From Methyloceanibacter sp. (lineage in GTDB: Bacteria > Pseudomonadota > Alphaproteobacteria > Rhizobiales > Methyloligellaceae): a stretch of 37,880 nucleotides of DNA. The translations under genes and the position numbers were made by a program. The DNA lies in the NCBI GenBank assembly GCA_030064755.1, contig JASJEH010000028.1:1-37880 (forward strand). Direction: 5' to 3'. The first letter of the stretch is position 1, and the number at the start of each line of letters is the position of its first letter. Under the pieces are notes generated by a model that did no database searches, was not told the origin of the DNA, and worked only from the letters and a program-made list of their open reading frames with translations. This document shows, piece after piece, positions 27,752 to 36,248 of the stretch.

Positions 27752-29131
27752 TCACCCCAGCTTGTGATAGTTCTCGACACCGACAGTCATGTCGGTTCCC
27801 GCCAACGGCACTTGGGCCATGGCGGAGGCTTCCATTGTCAGCGCCGCAAGGTCTTCCGGCTCCAGGCTATGGATGTCGGTCTTGCCGCAGGCACGCGCGA
27901 GAAGCTGCGCTTCCAAGGTCAGCGTATGCAGGAAGTTGTAGACGCGCTCCGCCGCTTCCTCCGGATCGAGCCGCTTGCGCAGCTCCGGATCTTGCGTCGC
28001 CACGCCAACAGGGCAACGACCGGTGTGGCAATGATAGCAACTGCCCGCAGGGACACCCATCTCGGCCTCGAAGTCCGATTCTGGAATTTCCTTGTTGCAG
28101 TTGAGTGCCATCATCACCGAATGGCCGATCGCAATCGCGTCGGCACCGAGCGCGAGCGCCTTGGCCACGTCGCCGCCATTACGGATACCGCCGGCATAGA
28201 TGAGGCTGACTTTACCGCGCATACCCAACTCGTCGATGGCCCGGCGTGCCTGCCGGATCGCCGCGATGCCGGGCACGCCCGTGTCCTCCGTGGCGATGTG
28301 AGGACCCGCGCCCGTCGACCCTTCCATGCCATCTATGTAGATGGAGTCCGGTCCGCACTTCACGGCCATCCGTACATCGTCATAGACGCGCGCCGCGCCG
28401 AGCTTCAGCTGAATGGGGATTTCCCAATTCGTCGCTTCGCGAATCTCTTCGATCTTCAATGCCAAGTCGTCCGGACCCAGCCAATCCGGGTGTCGTGCCG
28501 GTGAACGCTGATCGATGCCAGCCGGTAGCGATCGCATCTCAGCAACCTGATCGGTCACTTTCTGGCCCATCAAATGACCGCCAAGACCGACCTTACAGCC
28601 CTGGCCGATAAAGAACTCACAAGCGTCGGCGAGCCGCAGATGGTGCGGATTGAAGCCATAGCGAGATTGAATGCACTGGTAGAGCCACTTCGAAGAGTAA
28701 CGACGCTCATCGGGGATCATGCCGCCCTCACCCGAGCATGTTGCCGTCCCCGCCATGGTGGCGCCGCGCGCCAGCGCGATCTTCGCTTCATAGGACAATG
28801 CGCCGAAGCTCATGCCCGTCACGTAGATCGGAATATCAAGCTCCAATGGCCGTTTGGCCTGCGGTCCGATCAGCGTCTTGGTATCGCACTTCTCGCGGTA
28901 CCCTTCGATGACGAAACGCGTCAGCGTACCGGGCAGGAAGGTCAGATCGTCCCAATGCGGAATCTTCTTGAAGAGCGAGAAACCGCGCATGCGGTAGCGG
29001 CCGAGCTCCGACTTCACATGGATGTCGTTCATGACCTCCGGCGTGAAGATTTGACTCTTGCCCAGCAGGAACCGGCTCTGTTCGGCTGGCTCTTGCGCGC
29101 CGTTCGCCTTCCGCTTCTTATCTTTGGCCAT
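27752..29131 (-). CDS. mgsC: FMN-binding glutamate synthase family protein (MgsC/GlxD)
   Basis: The 459-residue protein matches the FMN-binding synthase domain of glutamate synthase: ALSYEAKIALARGATMAGTATCSGEGG, IQLKLGAARVYDDVRMAVKCGPDSIYIDGMEGSTGAGPHI, YAGGIRNGGDVAKALALGADAIAIG. The Cys motif CYHCHTGRCPVG binds the [3Fe-4S] cluster. In N-methylglutamate synthase this subunit reduces an imine formed from 2-oxoglutarate and an amine. In rhizobia the same family is called GlxD. Which reaction runs here depends on the partner proteins and cannot be read from sequence. GGGAG precedes the ATG; the gap to mgsB is 16 bases. Confidence 0.85.
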   Translation of the reverse strand: MAKDKKRKANGAQEPAEQSRFLLGKSQIFTPEVMNDIHVKSELGRYRMRGFSLFKKIPHWDDLTFLPGTLTRFVIEGYREKCDTKTLIGPQAKRPLELDIPIYVTGMSFGALSYEAKIALARGATMAGTATCSGEGGMIPDERRYSSKWLYQCIQSRYGFNPHHLRLADACEFFIGQGCKVGLGGHLMGQKVTDQVAEMRSLPAGIDQRSPARHPDWLGPDDLALKIEEIREATNWEIPIQLKLGAARVYDDVRMAVKCGPDSIYIDGMEGSTGAGPHIATEDTGVPGIAAIRQARRAIDELGMRGKVSLIYAGGIRNGGDVAKALALGADAIAIGHSVMMALNCNKEIPESDFEAEMGVPAGSCYHCHTGRCPVGVATQDPELRKRLDPEEAAERVYNFLHTLTLEAQLLARACGKTDIHSLEPEDLAALTMEASAMAQVPLAGTDMTVGVENYHKLG

Positions 29132-29147
29132 CTCTCAGAAGCTCCCT

Positions 29148-30020
29148 TTACAGAACCAATTTCTTCTCGGTTGGCTCCAGATTGTCGTAGTTCCAGAGCT
29201 GCTTACCGGCGACGATTTTGCGGAAGGAGCCGATCCCACCCTTCGGCATCACGTCGTACTTTGTGAGTTTTTTCTCGAGCCAGTCCCTATCGAGATCGGT
29301 CATGTCGGCCCAGACCGCGTCGACGCCCAGACTTCTCGGTTCTCCGCCAAGAAAGATCGTTCCGTCGTACATGGAGTCGCCGAGGTTCTTGCCGGCATTT
29401 CCGCAGATCACCATGCGGCCGCGCTGCATCATGAAGCCGGTGAACGAGCCGGTGTCGCCGCCGACAATGATGTTGCCACCCTTCATATCGATGCCTGTTC
29501 GCGAACCCACGTCGCCCTTACAAACAAGATCGCCGCCGCGGATCGCAGCACCGAACTGCGACCCGGCGTTCTTTTCGATAAGGATGGTTCCGCTCATCAT
29601 GTTCTCGCCGCACGACCAGCCGACGCGCCCGCTGATGCGAACATTCGGGCCATCGATCAGGCCGCACCCAAAGTAGCCGAGCGACCCTTCGATGATGAGA
29701 TTGAGCCTGTTGAGGATGCCAACCGCCATGGAGTGCTTGGCGGCCGGGTTCTTCAGCACGATCGTCCCGTATCCCTCCTTCATCATCTCGCGGATACGCG
29801 CGTTGACTTGCATGGCTTCCATGTTGGAGGCATCGATCTCGCCGCGCTTGTTGAAATCGACGTCGAACGAGTCGGGAAGACTGAACCCATGATGGGGCTC
29901 ATTGAGATCAATATCGAAGAAGACTTGTTGCGTGCGGCCGCTGAGCTGCTCCTGGTGCATACCCATTTCATGGGATCTGCGATCCTCATCAGTCGGCGCA
30001 GCTTGCGTTAGCGTTGCCAT
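29148..30020 (-). CDS. mgsB: GXGXG-domain glutamate synthase-like subunit (MgsB/GlxC)
   Basis: The 290-residue protein equals the C-terminal GltB domain, a right-handed beta-helix of G-x-G repeats. Examples are GSLGYFGCGLIDGPNVRISGRVGWSCGENMMSGTI, GGDLVCKGDVGSRTGIDMKGGNIIVGGDTGSFTGFMMQRGRMVICGNAGKNLGDSMYDGTIFLGGE. It forms a structural bridge between the amidotransferase and FMN subunits. An N-terminal arm of about 60 residues precedes the helix. AGGAGG lies before ATG 30020, which is inside the end of mgsA (13-base overlap), so translation is coupled. Confidence 0.85.
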   Translation of the reverse strand: MATLTQAAPTDEDRRSHEMGMHQEQLSGRTQQVFFDIDLNEPHHGFSLPDSFDVDFNKRGEIDASNMEAMQVNARIREMMKEGYGTIVLKNPAAKHSMAVGILNRLNLIIEGSLGYFGCGLIDGPNVRISGRVGWSCGENMMSGTILIEKNAGSQFGAAIRGGDLVCKGDVGSRTGIDMKGGNIIVGGDTGSFTGFMMQRGRMVICGNAGKNLGDSMYDGTIFLGGEPRSLGVDAVWADMTDLDRDWLEKKLTKYDVMPKGGIGSFRKIVAGKQLWNYDNLEPTEKKLVL

Positions 30021-30943
30021 ACCCGAACCTCCTCATCATACGGATCAGATGTATCGATTTCCCGAGGAACGATGGCGCGGATTGCCACTTCCTCCGAGGC
30101 AAGCGCAACGATGTCGTCGCTTTCGTAGAGAACCATGGGCTTGGCGGCCATGGTGTCCTTGGCCATGCCGAGTTCCTTGTTTGTGGCAACGAGATAGGTG
30201 AAGACGCCGTCGATCTCCTTGATCGACGATTTCAACGAATCCTCAAGCGTTGCGCCCTGCTCCAGATTGTTGGCCGTGTAGACCGCCAGAAGTTCGGAGT
30301 CGCAGTTCGACATGAACCGGTGCCCGAGGCGCTCCATTTCACGGCGCATGATCCAATAGTTCGTGATCTGACCGTTATGGACGACGCTAATGTCGTTATA
30401 CGGGTAGGCCCAGTAGGGATGTGCGGAACGAATATCGACATCCGACTCCGTGGCCATCCGCGTGTGACCAATGCCGTGCGTGCCACGGAAATCATCCAGA
30501 CCATACTGCTCGGAAACAACCGTCGCGTCGCCGAGGTCCTTGATCAACTCCAGTGAATGACCGAAGGACAGAACCTCGCCACCGTCGATGTGCTCAAGAT
30601 CCGTCGCGAGCTGCTTGGTGTCACCCGAGAATTGCAGGCGATACCGGAAGGCGTAAGGCGTTGGCTGCTCAACCTCGATAGTCTTTGCACCAAGCTCTGC
30701 AAGCCGGTTGTCGACCAAAGCCTGGCGATCCCGAATCTTGTCGAGGATGTTGTAATCCGTGTCGAAATCCTCCGCCTCGGCGAGTTTCAAGCGCATGACG
30801 TATTCGTCAGGCTTGCTCACACCGTAAACGGCAAACCCAGTCGAGTCTGGTCCACGATGCTTCAGACTTTGAAGCATTGCGGTCATCTCTTGGCCGACGC
30901 CCACCGCTTTGCCGCGATGAATGACTCCAGCAATCCCGCACAT
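30008..30943 (-). CDS. mgsA: Class II glutamine amidotransferase (MgsA/GlxB)
   Basis: The 311-residue protein starts MCGIAGVIH, so Cys2 becomes the N-terminal nucleophile after Met removal. Other family elements are HRGPDSTGFA, GHTRMATESDVDIRSAHPYW and HNGQITNY (glutamine-binding Asn/Gly). It would release ammonia from glutamine, or methylamine from gamma-glutamylmethylamide, and pass it to MgsC. GGAGG lies 10 bases before the ATG at 30943, which settles the start against a longer frame. The gap to the glutamine synthetase stop is 71 bases. Confidence 0.88.
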   Translation of the reverse strand: MCGIAGVIHRGKAVGVGQEMTAMLQSLKHRGPDSTGFAVYGVSKPDEYVMRLKLAEAEDFDTDYNILDKIRDRQALVDNRLAELGAKTIEVEQPTPYAFRYRLQFSGDTKQLATDLEHIDGGEVLSFGHSLELIKDLGDATVVSEQYGLDDFRGTHGIGHTRMATESDVDIRSAHPYWAYPYNDISVVHNGQITNYWIMRREMERLGHRFMSNCDSELLAVYTANNLEQGATLEDSLKSSIKEIDGVFTYLVATNKELGMAKDTMAAKPMVLYESDDIVALASEEVAIRAIVPREIDTSDPYDEEVRVWQR

Positions 30944-31014
30944 TGTTTTTGTTCCTCCGTTTGAAGAGGCGCGCCGCGTACATTGCCGGGCGCGCCCGAA
31001 CTCATCTCTGCGCT

Positions 31015-32487
31015 CTACGGCAGGCAGTCGAGATACGTCTCCAAGTCCCACTCCGTCACGGTGTGGTTGAAGCGTTCCCATTCGTCCCGTTTGTATTCGC
31101 TGTAGAGGCGGTACATTTCGCCCGGCATGCCGCGCTGCACGACTTTGTCGTCCTCGAGCGCTTGGAGGGCTTCGCCGAGATTCATCGGCAGCCGCTTCAC
31201 GTCCTTGCCGGCCTTGATAGCTTCGTAGATGTTCCGTTCTTCCGGCTCGCCTGGATCGAGCTTGTTTTCGATGCCATCGTCAGCCGCCGCGAGGATCGTC
31301 GAACCCATGAGATACGGGTTCACCATGGAGTCGACGGACCGGAATTCGAAGCGGCCAGGCGCCGAAACGCGCAAGCCCGTCGTCCGGTTCTGGAAGCCCC
31401 AGTCGGCGAAGATCGGCGCCCAGAAGCCCGTGTCCCACAGACGGCGATAGGAGTTCACCGTAGACGAACCGATGCAGGTCAACGCCCGTAAGTGGTGGAC
31501 GATACCGCCGATCGCCTCGAGGCCTGCTTTTTGCGGCATCTGCGGGTCGTCGCCATCGGGCATGAAGGTGTTGTCGCCGCCCGTGACATACATGTAGTTC
31601 TGCGCCATGCCCGGCAGGCTGTTCGGATCGTTGCCCGTCGGTCGCAACACGTCCTCACCGCCGCGCCAGAGTGACATGTTGTGGTGACAGCCGCTCGCCG
31701 ACACGCCCATGAAAGGCTTGGTCATGAAGCAGGCGATGATGTCGAACTCGCGCGCAACCTGCGCGCAGATTTGGCGATAAGTCGTCAAGCGATCCGCGTT
31801 GCGCAGAACGTCATCGAACATCCAGTTCAATTCGAGCTGCCCGGGCGCATCCTCATGGTCGCCCTGGATAACATCGAGGCCCATTTTCCGCGCGTACTGG
31901 ATAACCTTCATGTAGACGGGACGAAGACTCTCGAACTGATCGATGTGATAGCAGAAGGGATTTGAGTAACCGCCGGCCGGTTTGCCGTTCTCGTCTTTCT
32001 TCAGCCACATCATCTCGGGCTCGGTGCCCATACGCAGCTGTAGACCGTTGTGCTTATCTTGGAAGGCCTTGTGGAGACGGCGGAGGTTGCCACGGCAATC
32101 GGCCGTTAGGAACGCCCCGGGCTCCTCCCGCTCCTCGCGGTTGCGGAACAGCGTGCAGTACAGGCGCCCGACGCGCTTGTCCCACGGAAGCTGCATGAAT
32201 GTCTCGGGATCGGGGATACCGACGAGCTCGGCGGCTTCGGGGCCGTAGCCGAAATACTCGCCATGGCGGTTGAGAAACAGATTGACGGTCGCACCGTAAA
32301 CGAGCTGGAAGCCCTTCCTGGCGACACTCTCCCAGTGATCGGCTGGGATGCCCTTACCCATGATGCGGCCCGTGATGGACACGAACTGCAGGTACAGATA
32401 CTCGATTCCAAGTTCGTCAATCTTCTTGCGAACTTCTTTGACCAGCTCTTGCCGTTGCGGGTCCTCTACGTAGCCTTCGATATCCAT
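31015..32487 (-). CDS. glnT: Type III glutamine synthetase / gamma-glutamylmethylamide synthetase-like
   Basis: The 490-residue protein has the glutamine synthetase beta-grasp and catalytic domains: VSITGRIMGKGIPADHW near the start, GTEPEMMW, GDHEDAPGQLELNW (metal-binding Glu), MTKPFMGVSASGCHHNMSLW (catalytic loop), and RFEFRSVDSMVNPYL. It belongs to the proteobacterial GlnT/GmaS group, which ligates ammonia or methylamine to glutamate with ATP. The two cannot be told apart by eye. ATG 32487 has AGGGAGA upstream and sits 16 bases after the FAD gene. The neighbours MgsABC favour a methylamine or glutamine-recycling role. Confidence 0.85.
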   Translation of the reverse strand: MDIEGYVEDPQRQELVKEVRKKIDELGIEYLYLQFVSITGRIMGKGIPADHWESVARKGFQLVYGATVNLFLNRHGEYFGYGPEAAELVGIPDPETFMQLPWDKRVGRLYCTLFRNREEREEPGAFLTADCRGNLRRLHKAFQDKHNGLQLRMGTEPEMMWLKKDENGKPAGGYSNPFCYHIDQFESLRPVYMKVIQYARKMGLDVIQGDHEDAPGQLELNWMFDDVLRNADRLTTYRQICAQVAREFDIIACFMTKPFMGVSASGCHHNMSLWRGGEDVLRPTGNDPNSLPGMAQNYMYVTGGDNTFMPDGDDPQMPQKAGLEAIGGIVHHLRALTCIGSSTVNSYRRLWDTGFWAPIFADWGFQNRTTGLRVSAPGRFEFRSVDSMVNPYLMGSTILAAADDGIENKLDPGEPEERNIYEAIKAGKDVKRLPMNLGEALQALEDDKVVQRGMPGEMYRLYSEYKRDEWERFNHTVTEWDLETYLDCLP

Positions 32488-32503
32488 TGACGTCTCCCTA
32501 ACA

Positions 32504-33850
32504 TCAACTCCACGGAAATGGGCTGTGGGAGACCGGATGCAGCTCACCCTTGGCAAAGCGTCCGAAGCGGAACGGCTCCAGAAGCTCACTCTTCTCCCCA
32601 ACCAGTTCTTGCGCGACCAGCTTACCAACCCCGATCATTTTGTAACCGTGGTTCGAGTCGGCAATGACGTAGACGTTCTCTCGAAACTTATCGAAGACTG
32701 GAAAATTATCCGGCGTGAAACAGCCAAGGCCACCGGAGGCCTCTTTGTATTTGTAGGCGGAGATCTTGCCCTCGAAGCGCTTCTGGCAATGCGCCAGCAT
32801 CGAGCACCACATGTGGATGAAGTCGTCGCCAACGATGAAGTTAGGCGAGTCCGGGCCATACGGATCGATCGCGACCTTGTCGGGATCTTCATCGACTTTG
32901 TAGGGAGAGGCGCCGCCCTGAATACCACCGAAATTGAAATCGGGCTTGTAGTACAGCCCCCAGAGCTTGTCGGTGATCACGGAGCCATCGACATCAGAGT
33001 AGAGCGGCGCGTCCGTATCCACATGAATGACGGGCGGCATGTTGCCGTCATTGGTCTTGTGCATGTCGGGATCGACGCCGAGCGTCCCCTCTTCCAAGCA
33101 CCAGAATTTCCACATCGGCACGTTGTCATGCATCGTGCCGTCCGCGCCTTTGATCGAGATCGCTTTCGGGAGCTCCAGCATGTCCCAGAATTTGAGAACC
33201 CAGGGACCGGCTCCAACGACAACCGCATCGCAGGCGATCGTGCCGCGGTTCGTCACGACACCCGTAACGGCACCGGAGTTTGATCCGTACTCAAAGCCGA
33301 GAACCTCGACGCCCGTCGCAACCCGAACGCCCTCTTCTTCGGCCTTGCCGGCCAGACCGTAGAGCGAGGCCGTATTGTTGGCGTAACCGCCGCGCTTTTC
33401 ATGAAGGATCGACGTAATGCCCTTGGCCTGCCAGTCATCGAAGTAGCCCAGCATGTAGTTCTGACAATCATCGGTCCCCTCGACAAAGGTGGACTCGTAG
33501 CCAATTGCCTGCTGCTGTTCGTAGATCGTCGCCACATCCTCGTGCATACACTCGGCGCTGATCTGCATGTAACCGACAGGATGGTAGCTGTAGGCTTTCG
33601 GATCGCTTTCCCAAACGTCGACCGAGTGCGCCATCAGCTCGCGCATGGCCGGCTGATAGTAGTTGTTCCGAACCACGCCGCAGGCAATGCCGGAGGCGCC
33701 ACCGCCAATGGATGTCTTGTCGACGACGAGGATATCCTCGCCGGATCCCTTGCCGGTAGCCTTAAGCTGAAGAGCAAGATGGTACGCCGTGCTGAGGCCA
33801 TGGATGCCGGCCCCGATGATGACGTATTTCGAACTGGCTGACTGTTCCAT
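32504..33850 (-). CDS. FAD-dependent amine oxidoreductase (DAO / sarcosine oxidase beta-like)
   Basis: The 448-residue protein starts with a Rossmann dinucleotide motif VIIGAGIHGLSTAYHL (10-25), then VVDKTSIGGGASGIACGVVR and VVVGAGPWV, and closes with SGGLGCFTPDNFPVF and DSNHGYKMIGVGKLVAQEL, the FAD/substrate closing region of the DAO family. The tail HPVSHSPFPWS recurs in alphaproteobacterial oxidoreductases of this type. MgdA of N-methylglutamate dehydrogenase and sarcosine oxidase beta are relatives, but the small and tetrahydrofolate-binding partner subunits are absent here. Substrate is unproven; N-methylglutamate or a secondary amine is a fair guess. ATG 33850 is chosen because the FAD motif starts just after it; the frame upstream is not coding-like. 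Confidence 0.85.
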   Translation of the reverse strand: MEQSASSKYVIIGAGIHGLSTAYHLALQLKATGKGSGEDILVVDKTSIGGGASGIACGVVRNNYYQPAMRELMAHSVDVWESDPKAYSYHPVGYMQISAECMHEDVATIYEQQQAIGYESTFVEGTDDCQNYMLGYFDDWQAKGITSILHEKRGGYANNTASLYGLAGKAEEEGVRVATGVEVLGFEYGSNSGAVTGVVTNRGTIACDAVVVGAGPWVLKFWDMLELPKAISIKGADGTMHDNVPMWKFWCLEEGTLGVDPDMHKTNDGNMPPVIHVDTDAPLYSDVDGSVITDKLWGLYYKPDFNFGGIQGGASPYKVDEDPDKVAIDPYGPDSPNFIVGDDFIHMWCSMLAHCQKRFEGKISAYKYKEASGGLGCFTPDNFPVFDKFRENVYVIADSNHGYKMIGVGKLVAQELVGEKSELLEPFRFGRFAKGELHPVSHSPFPWS

Positions 33851-33919
33851 GAAGCCTATCTTCGCGCCTAAGCTACTGACATAGAAGGAAGAGTTTCCTT
33901 GTTTCGTGTCAGTCGTGGT

Positions 33920-33938
33920 TGTTGAACCTGGTTCAACA
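33920..33938. promoter_or_regulatory. Perfect 19-bp palindrome in the FAD gene / ribBA intergenic region
   Basis: TGTTGAACC and GGTTCAACA flank a single central T. The site is 70 bases upstream of the FAD gene start and about 270 upstream of ribBA. Perfect odd-centred dyads of this size are typical operators. A shorter dyad, AAGGAA/TTCCTT at 33885-33900, lies between it and the FAD gene. The nearby XRE-cupin regulator is a candidate binder (inference). Confidence 0.6.
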
Positions 33939-33956
33939 TACCAATTCACTTCCGTG

Positions 33957-33993
33957 CAATTCCATACCCAATGGAGGGTATGTCTCGGAATTG
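33957..33993. promoter_or_regulatory. Nested inverted repeat beside the 19-bp palindrome
   Basis: The inner arms are CATACCC (33963-33969) and GGGTATG (33976-33982). The outer arms are CAATTCC (33957-33963) and GGAATTG (33987-33993). The two dyads share a centre near 33974, so it is either a hairpin in the transcript toward ribBA or a compound operator. The whole gap 33851-34205 carries no gene and no FMN-riboswitch-like sequence that I can recognise. Confidence 0.4.
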
Positions 33994-34205
33994 TGTCCGG
34001 AAGCACGCGAAAATCGCCGCACCCCTCAACTGGCATTCTACGCCAAAAACACGGCAATGCACGGCCAAAATGCCTCAATGCGAAACGGCAAGCTTCTGCG
34101 TCCCAAAACGTCCGGGCGGACTTCACTCTGCTGGACAGCGACGCAGCCTTCCTCTAGGGGACTATCTCTTCCGGTATAGTTTCATCAGTTACAAGCTCGA
34201 GTATC

Positions 34206-35468
34206 GTGGTTCACATGATCGAAGATCTCTTTTGCTCGGTGACGGACGCCGTTGACGATTTGAAGCGTGGCCGCATGGTCGTCTTGATCGACGACCCTGA
34301 TCGGGAGAACGAGGGCGACCTCGTCATGCTCGCCGAGCACGCGACGCCCGAGGCAATCAACTTCATGGCAACCGAAGGACGGGGGCTGATCTGCCTTCCG
34401 CTACATGAAAACGATTGTGACCGCCTGGGGCTCGAGCTGCAGCCGCGGCGCCACAGCAATGCATTCGGGACCGGCTTCACAATTCCCATCGACGCTGCGG
34501 ATGCTCCGGGTCCTGGGATCAGCGCGCAAGCGCGCGCACACACGGTGCGCCGCGCCGCCGACCCCGATGCTTCCTCGATGGACTTCAACCGTCCGGGTCA
34601 CATCTTTCCCTTGAGAGCCAAGAACGGTGGCGTCCTGATCCGTCCAGGACACACCGAAGCGATCCTCGATTTCGCAAAGCTCGCCGACGCGCGGCCAGCT
34701 GGCGTGATCTGCGAGATCATGAACGACAACGGGACCATGGCGCGGACACCAGAGTTGCAGACGTTCGCGCAAAAGTTTGACCTCAAGGTCTGCACGATCG
34801 AAAGCCTAAAAGCCTATCGCGAACAAACCGAGCGGCTATTCGAGCCTGTTGAGCTTAACATCCCGATGCCCACGCGCTTCGGGCCATTCACGCTCCATCT
34901 TTTTCGCAGCATCCTCGACGGCTCTGAACACCTGGCCCTCACACGCGGAGTCCCGGGCCCCACGATGATGGGCGCCGTCCCTGTTCAGAAACCGGTTCTG
35001 GTCCGCCTGCACTCAGAGTGCATGACGGGAGACGTGTTCCACTCCTTGCGCTGTGACTGCGGTCAGCAACGTGACGCCGCGCTGGAACGCATCGCGCAAG
35101 AGGAGTGCGGCGTCTTGCTTTACATGCGTCAGGAGGGGCGCGGGATCGGTCTTGCCAACAAAATGGCCGCCTACCGGCTTCAAGACGAGGGGCTCGATAC
35201 GGTCGAGGCCAATCATCGCCTGGGATTTCCGGCGGATAAGCGCGACTACACGGTCGGCGCGCAGATTCTGAAGTTCTTGGGGCTGCAGCGCATTCGCCTG
35301 ATGACGAACAACCCGCGCAAGAGCCACGCGCTGAAGGCAGACGGCCTGCAGATCGTGGAAACTGTGCCTATCGAAATCGAACCGAACACAGCCAACCAGC
35401 GCTATTTGGAAACGAAGCGGGACAAGCTGGGTCATCGGTTGACGGGCTTGGCGGCAGCGGACGAGTAG
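34206..35468 (+). CDS. ribBA: Bifunctional riboflavin biosynthesis protein RibBA
   Basis: The 420-residue fusion makes the two precursors of riboflavin. Residues about 1-210 are DHBP synthase (EC 4.1.99.12) with DDPDRENEGD (29-38), DFNRPGHIFPL and RPGHTEA. Residues about 215-405 are GTP cyclohydrolase II (EC 3.5.4.25) with zinc Cys272, Cys283 and Cys285 in HSECMTGDVFHSLRCDCG, RQEGRGIGL, and TNNPRK. All key residues appear intact. GTG 34206 and ATG 34215 are both possible starts; neither has a strong ribosome site. The gene is divergent from an operon with FAD and FMN enzymes, which suggests flavin supply for them. Confidence 0.95.
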   Translation: MVHMIEDLFCSVTDAVDDLKRGRMVVLIDDPDRENEGDLVMLAEHATPEAINFMATEGRGLICLPLHENDCDRLGLELQPRRHSNAFGTGFTIPIDAADAPGPGISAQARAHTVRRAADPDASSMDFNRPGHIFPLRAKNGGVLIRPGHTEAILDFAKLADARPAGVICEIMNDNGTMARTPELQTFAQKFDLKVCTIESLKAYREQTERLFEPVELNIPMPTRFGPFTLHLFRSILDGSEHLALTRGVPGPTMMGAVPVQKPVLVRLHSECMTGDVFHSLRCDCGQQRDAALERIAQEECGVLLYMRQEGRGIGLANKMAAYRLQDEGLDTVEANHRLGFPADKRDYTVGAQILKFLGLQRIRLMTNNPRKSHALKADGLQIVETVPIEIEPNTANQRYLETKRDKLGHRLTGLAAADE

Positions 35469-35488
35469 CAGTCGCCCTGCGTGAGCGA

Positions 35489-36145
35489 CTAACGGCGGCC
35501 CCCCTCGCCTGCGCCCGATTCGACAATGATCGAAAGAAACCGGATTGGCAGCTCTATGAGTTCCAGCGGCCCATGGGCTGTCGTGCCCTCGAAAAACAAG
35601 GAGTCTCCCGGGCTGAGGCGGTAAGGCTTTCCGCCATGCTCGTAGATCATTTCGCCATCTAGCATGTGGATGAACTCAACGCCCGGATGCTGGAAAAGCG
35701 GAAACACCTCTGACGTATCGTTGAACTCAATCATGTACGGCGAAACCGAATGCTCCTTCCCGACGCCATGTCCGAGCAGCTGATACTGGTGACCGACCTT
35801 CGACCCCCGGCTCTCGATGAAGAGCCCTCCATCCTTTTTCACATAGCAGCACCCTTGTTCTTCCTGGTGCGTTTCGAAGAAGTACGTCATCGGCACTTTG
35901 AACACGCGCGACAAAGCATGGAGCGTTGTGAGCGACGGGAAGGCATTCCCGTTCTCGACCTTCGACAGCATCCCGGACGATAGCCCTGTGAGCTGAGCCA
36001 CTTTGGCAACGGTCATGCCATGCCGGCTCCGCGCAGCCCGAACCTGCGCGCCGATAGAATTGGCCACCTCGCGGCTTGAGTTCTCGTCGTCGTTCGCGCC
36101 GAGGTCCGCCGGAGCGCTCCGCGATTCGATTTTGCCTAGGGCCAT
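35489..36145 (-). CDS. XRE-family transcriptional regulator with C-terminal cupin domain
   Basis: The 218-residue product has a helix-turn-helix of the Cro/C1 type at about 30-86 (IGAQVRAARSRHGMTVAKVAQLTGLSSGMLSKVENGNAFPSL). A cupin follows at about 130-210 (FPLFQHPGVEFIHMLDGEMIYEHGGKPYRLSPGDSLFFEGTTAHGPLEL). The cupin probably senses a small metabolite. Regulators of this build commonly control amine or amino-acid operons. It is convergent with ribBA (20 bases between stops) and lies upstream of the FAD/glnT/mgs operon, so it is the obvious local regulator. ATG 36145 has a modest GGAA site; ATG 36196 would add 17 residues. Confidence 0.88.
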   Translation of the reverse strand: MALGKIESRSAPADLGANDDENSSREVANSIGAQVRAARSRHGMTVAKVAQLTGLSSGMLSKVENGNAFPSLTTLHALSRVFKVPMTYFFETHQEEQGCCYVKKDGGLFIESRGSKVGHQYQLLGHGVGKEHSVSPYMIEFNDTSEVFPLFQHPGVEFIHMLDGEMIYEHGGKPYRLSPGDSLFFEGTTAHGPLELIELPIRFLSIIVESGAGEGGRR

Positions 36146-36227
36146 GGTTCCATTTCCGCTCTTCTGCGCCAAACCGATCAGCGCTCCCCCTAACATAACC
36201 AATCCAAGATGAGTCTGGCCATGAAAA

Positions 36228-36248
36228 TCATTCAATGTTATTGAATGA
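36228..36248. promoter_or_regulatory. Perfect palindrome upstream of the XRE-cupin gene
   Basis: Arms TCATTCAAT and ATTGAATGA are separated by GTT. The site is 83 bases upstream of the regulator ATG and about 180 upstream of the response-regulator start, in a divergent promoter region. It is likely an operator, perhaps for autoregulation. Its arms differ from the palindrome at 33920, so one protein need not bind both. Confidence 0.55.

Noticed and set aside
33851-34126. N-terminal extension of the FAD gene by 92 residues
   Set aside because: The added text lacks family similarity and covers the palindromic regulatory region; ATG 33850 places the FAD motif at the usual distance from the start.
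33994-34205. FMN riboswitch expected upstream of ribBA
   Set aside because: None of the conserved RFN blocks is recognisable in the leader; only the dyads upstream of 33994 stand out.
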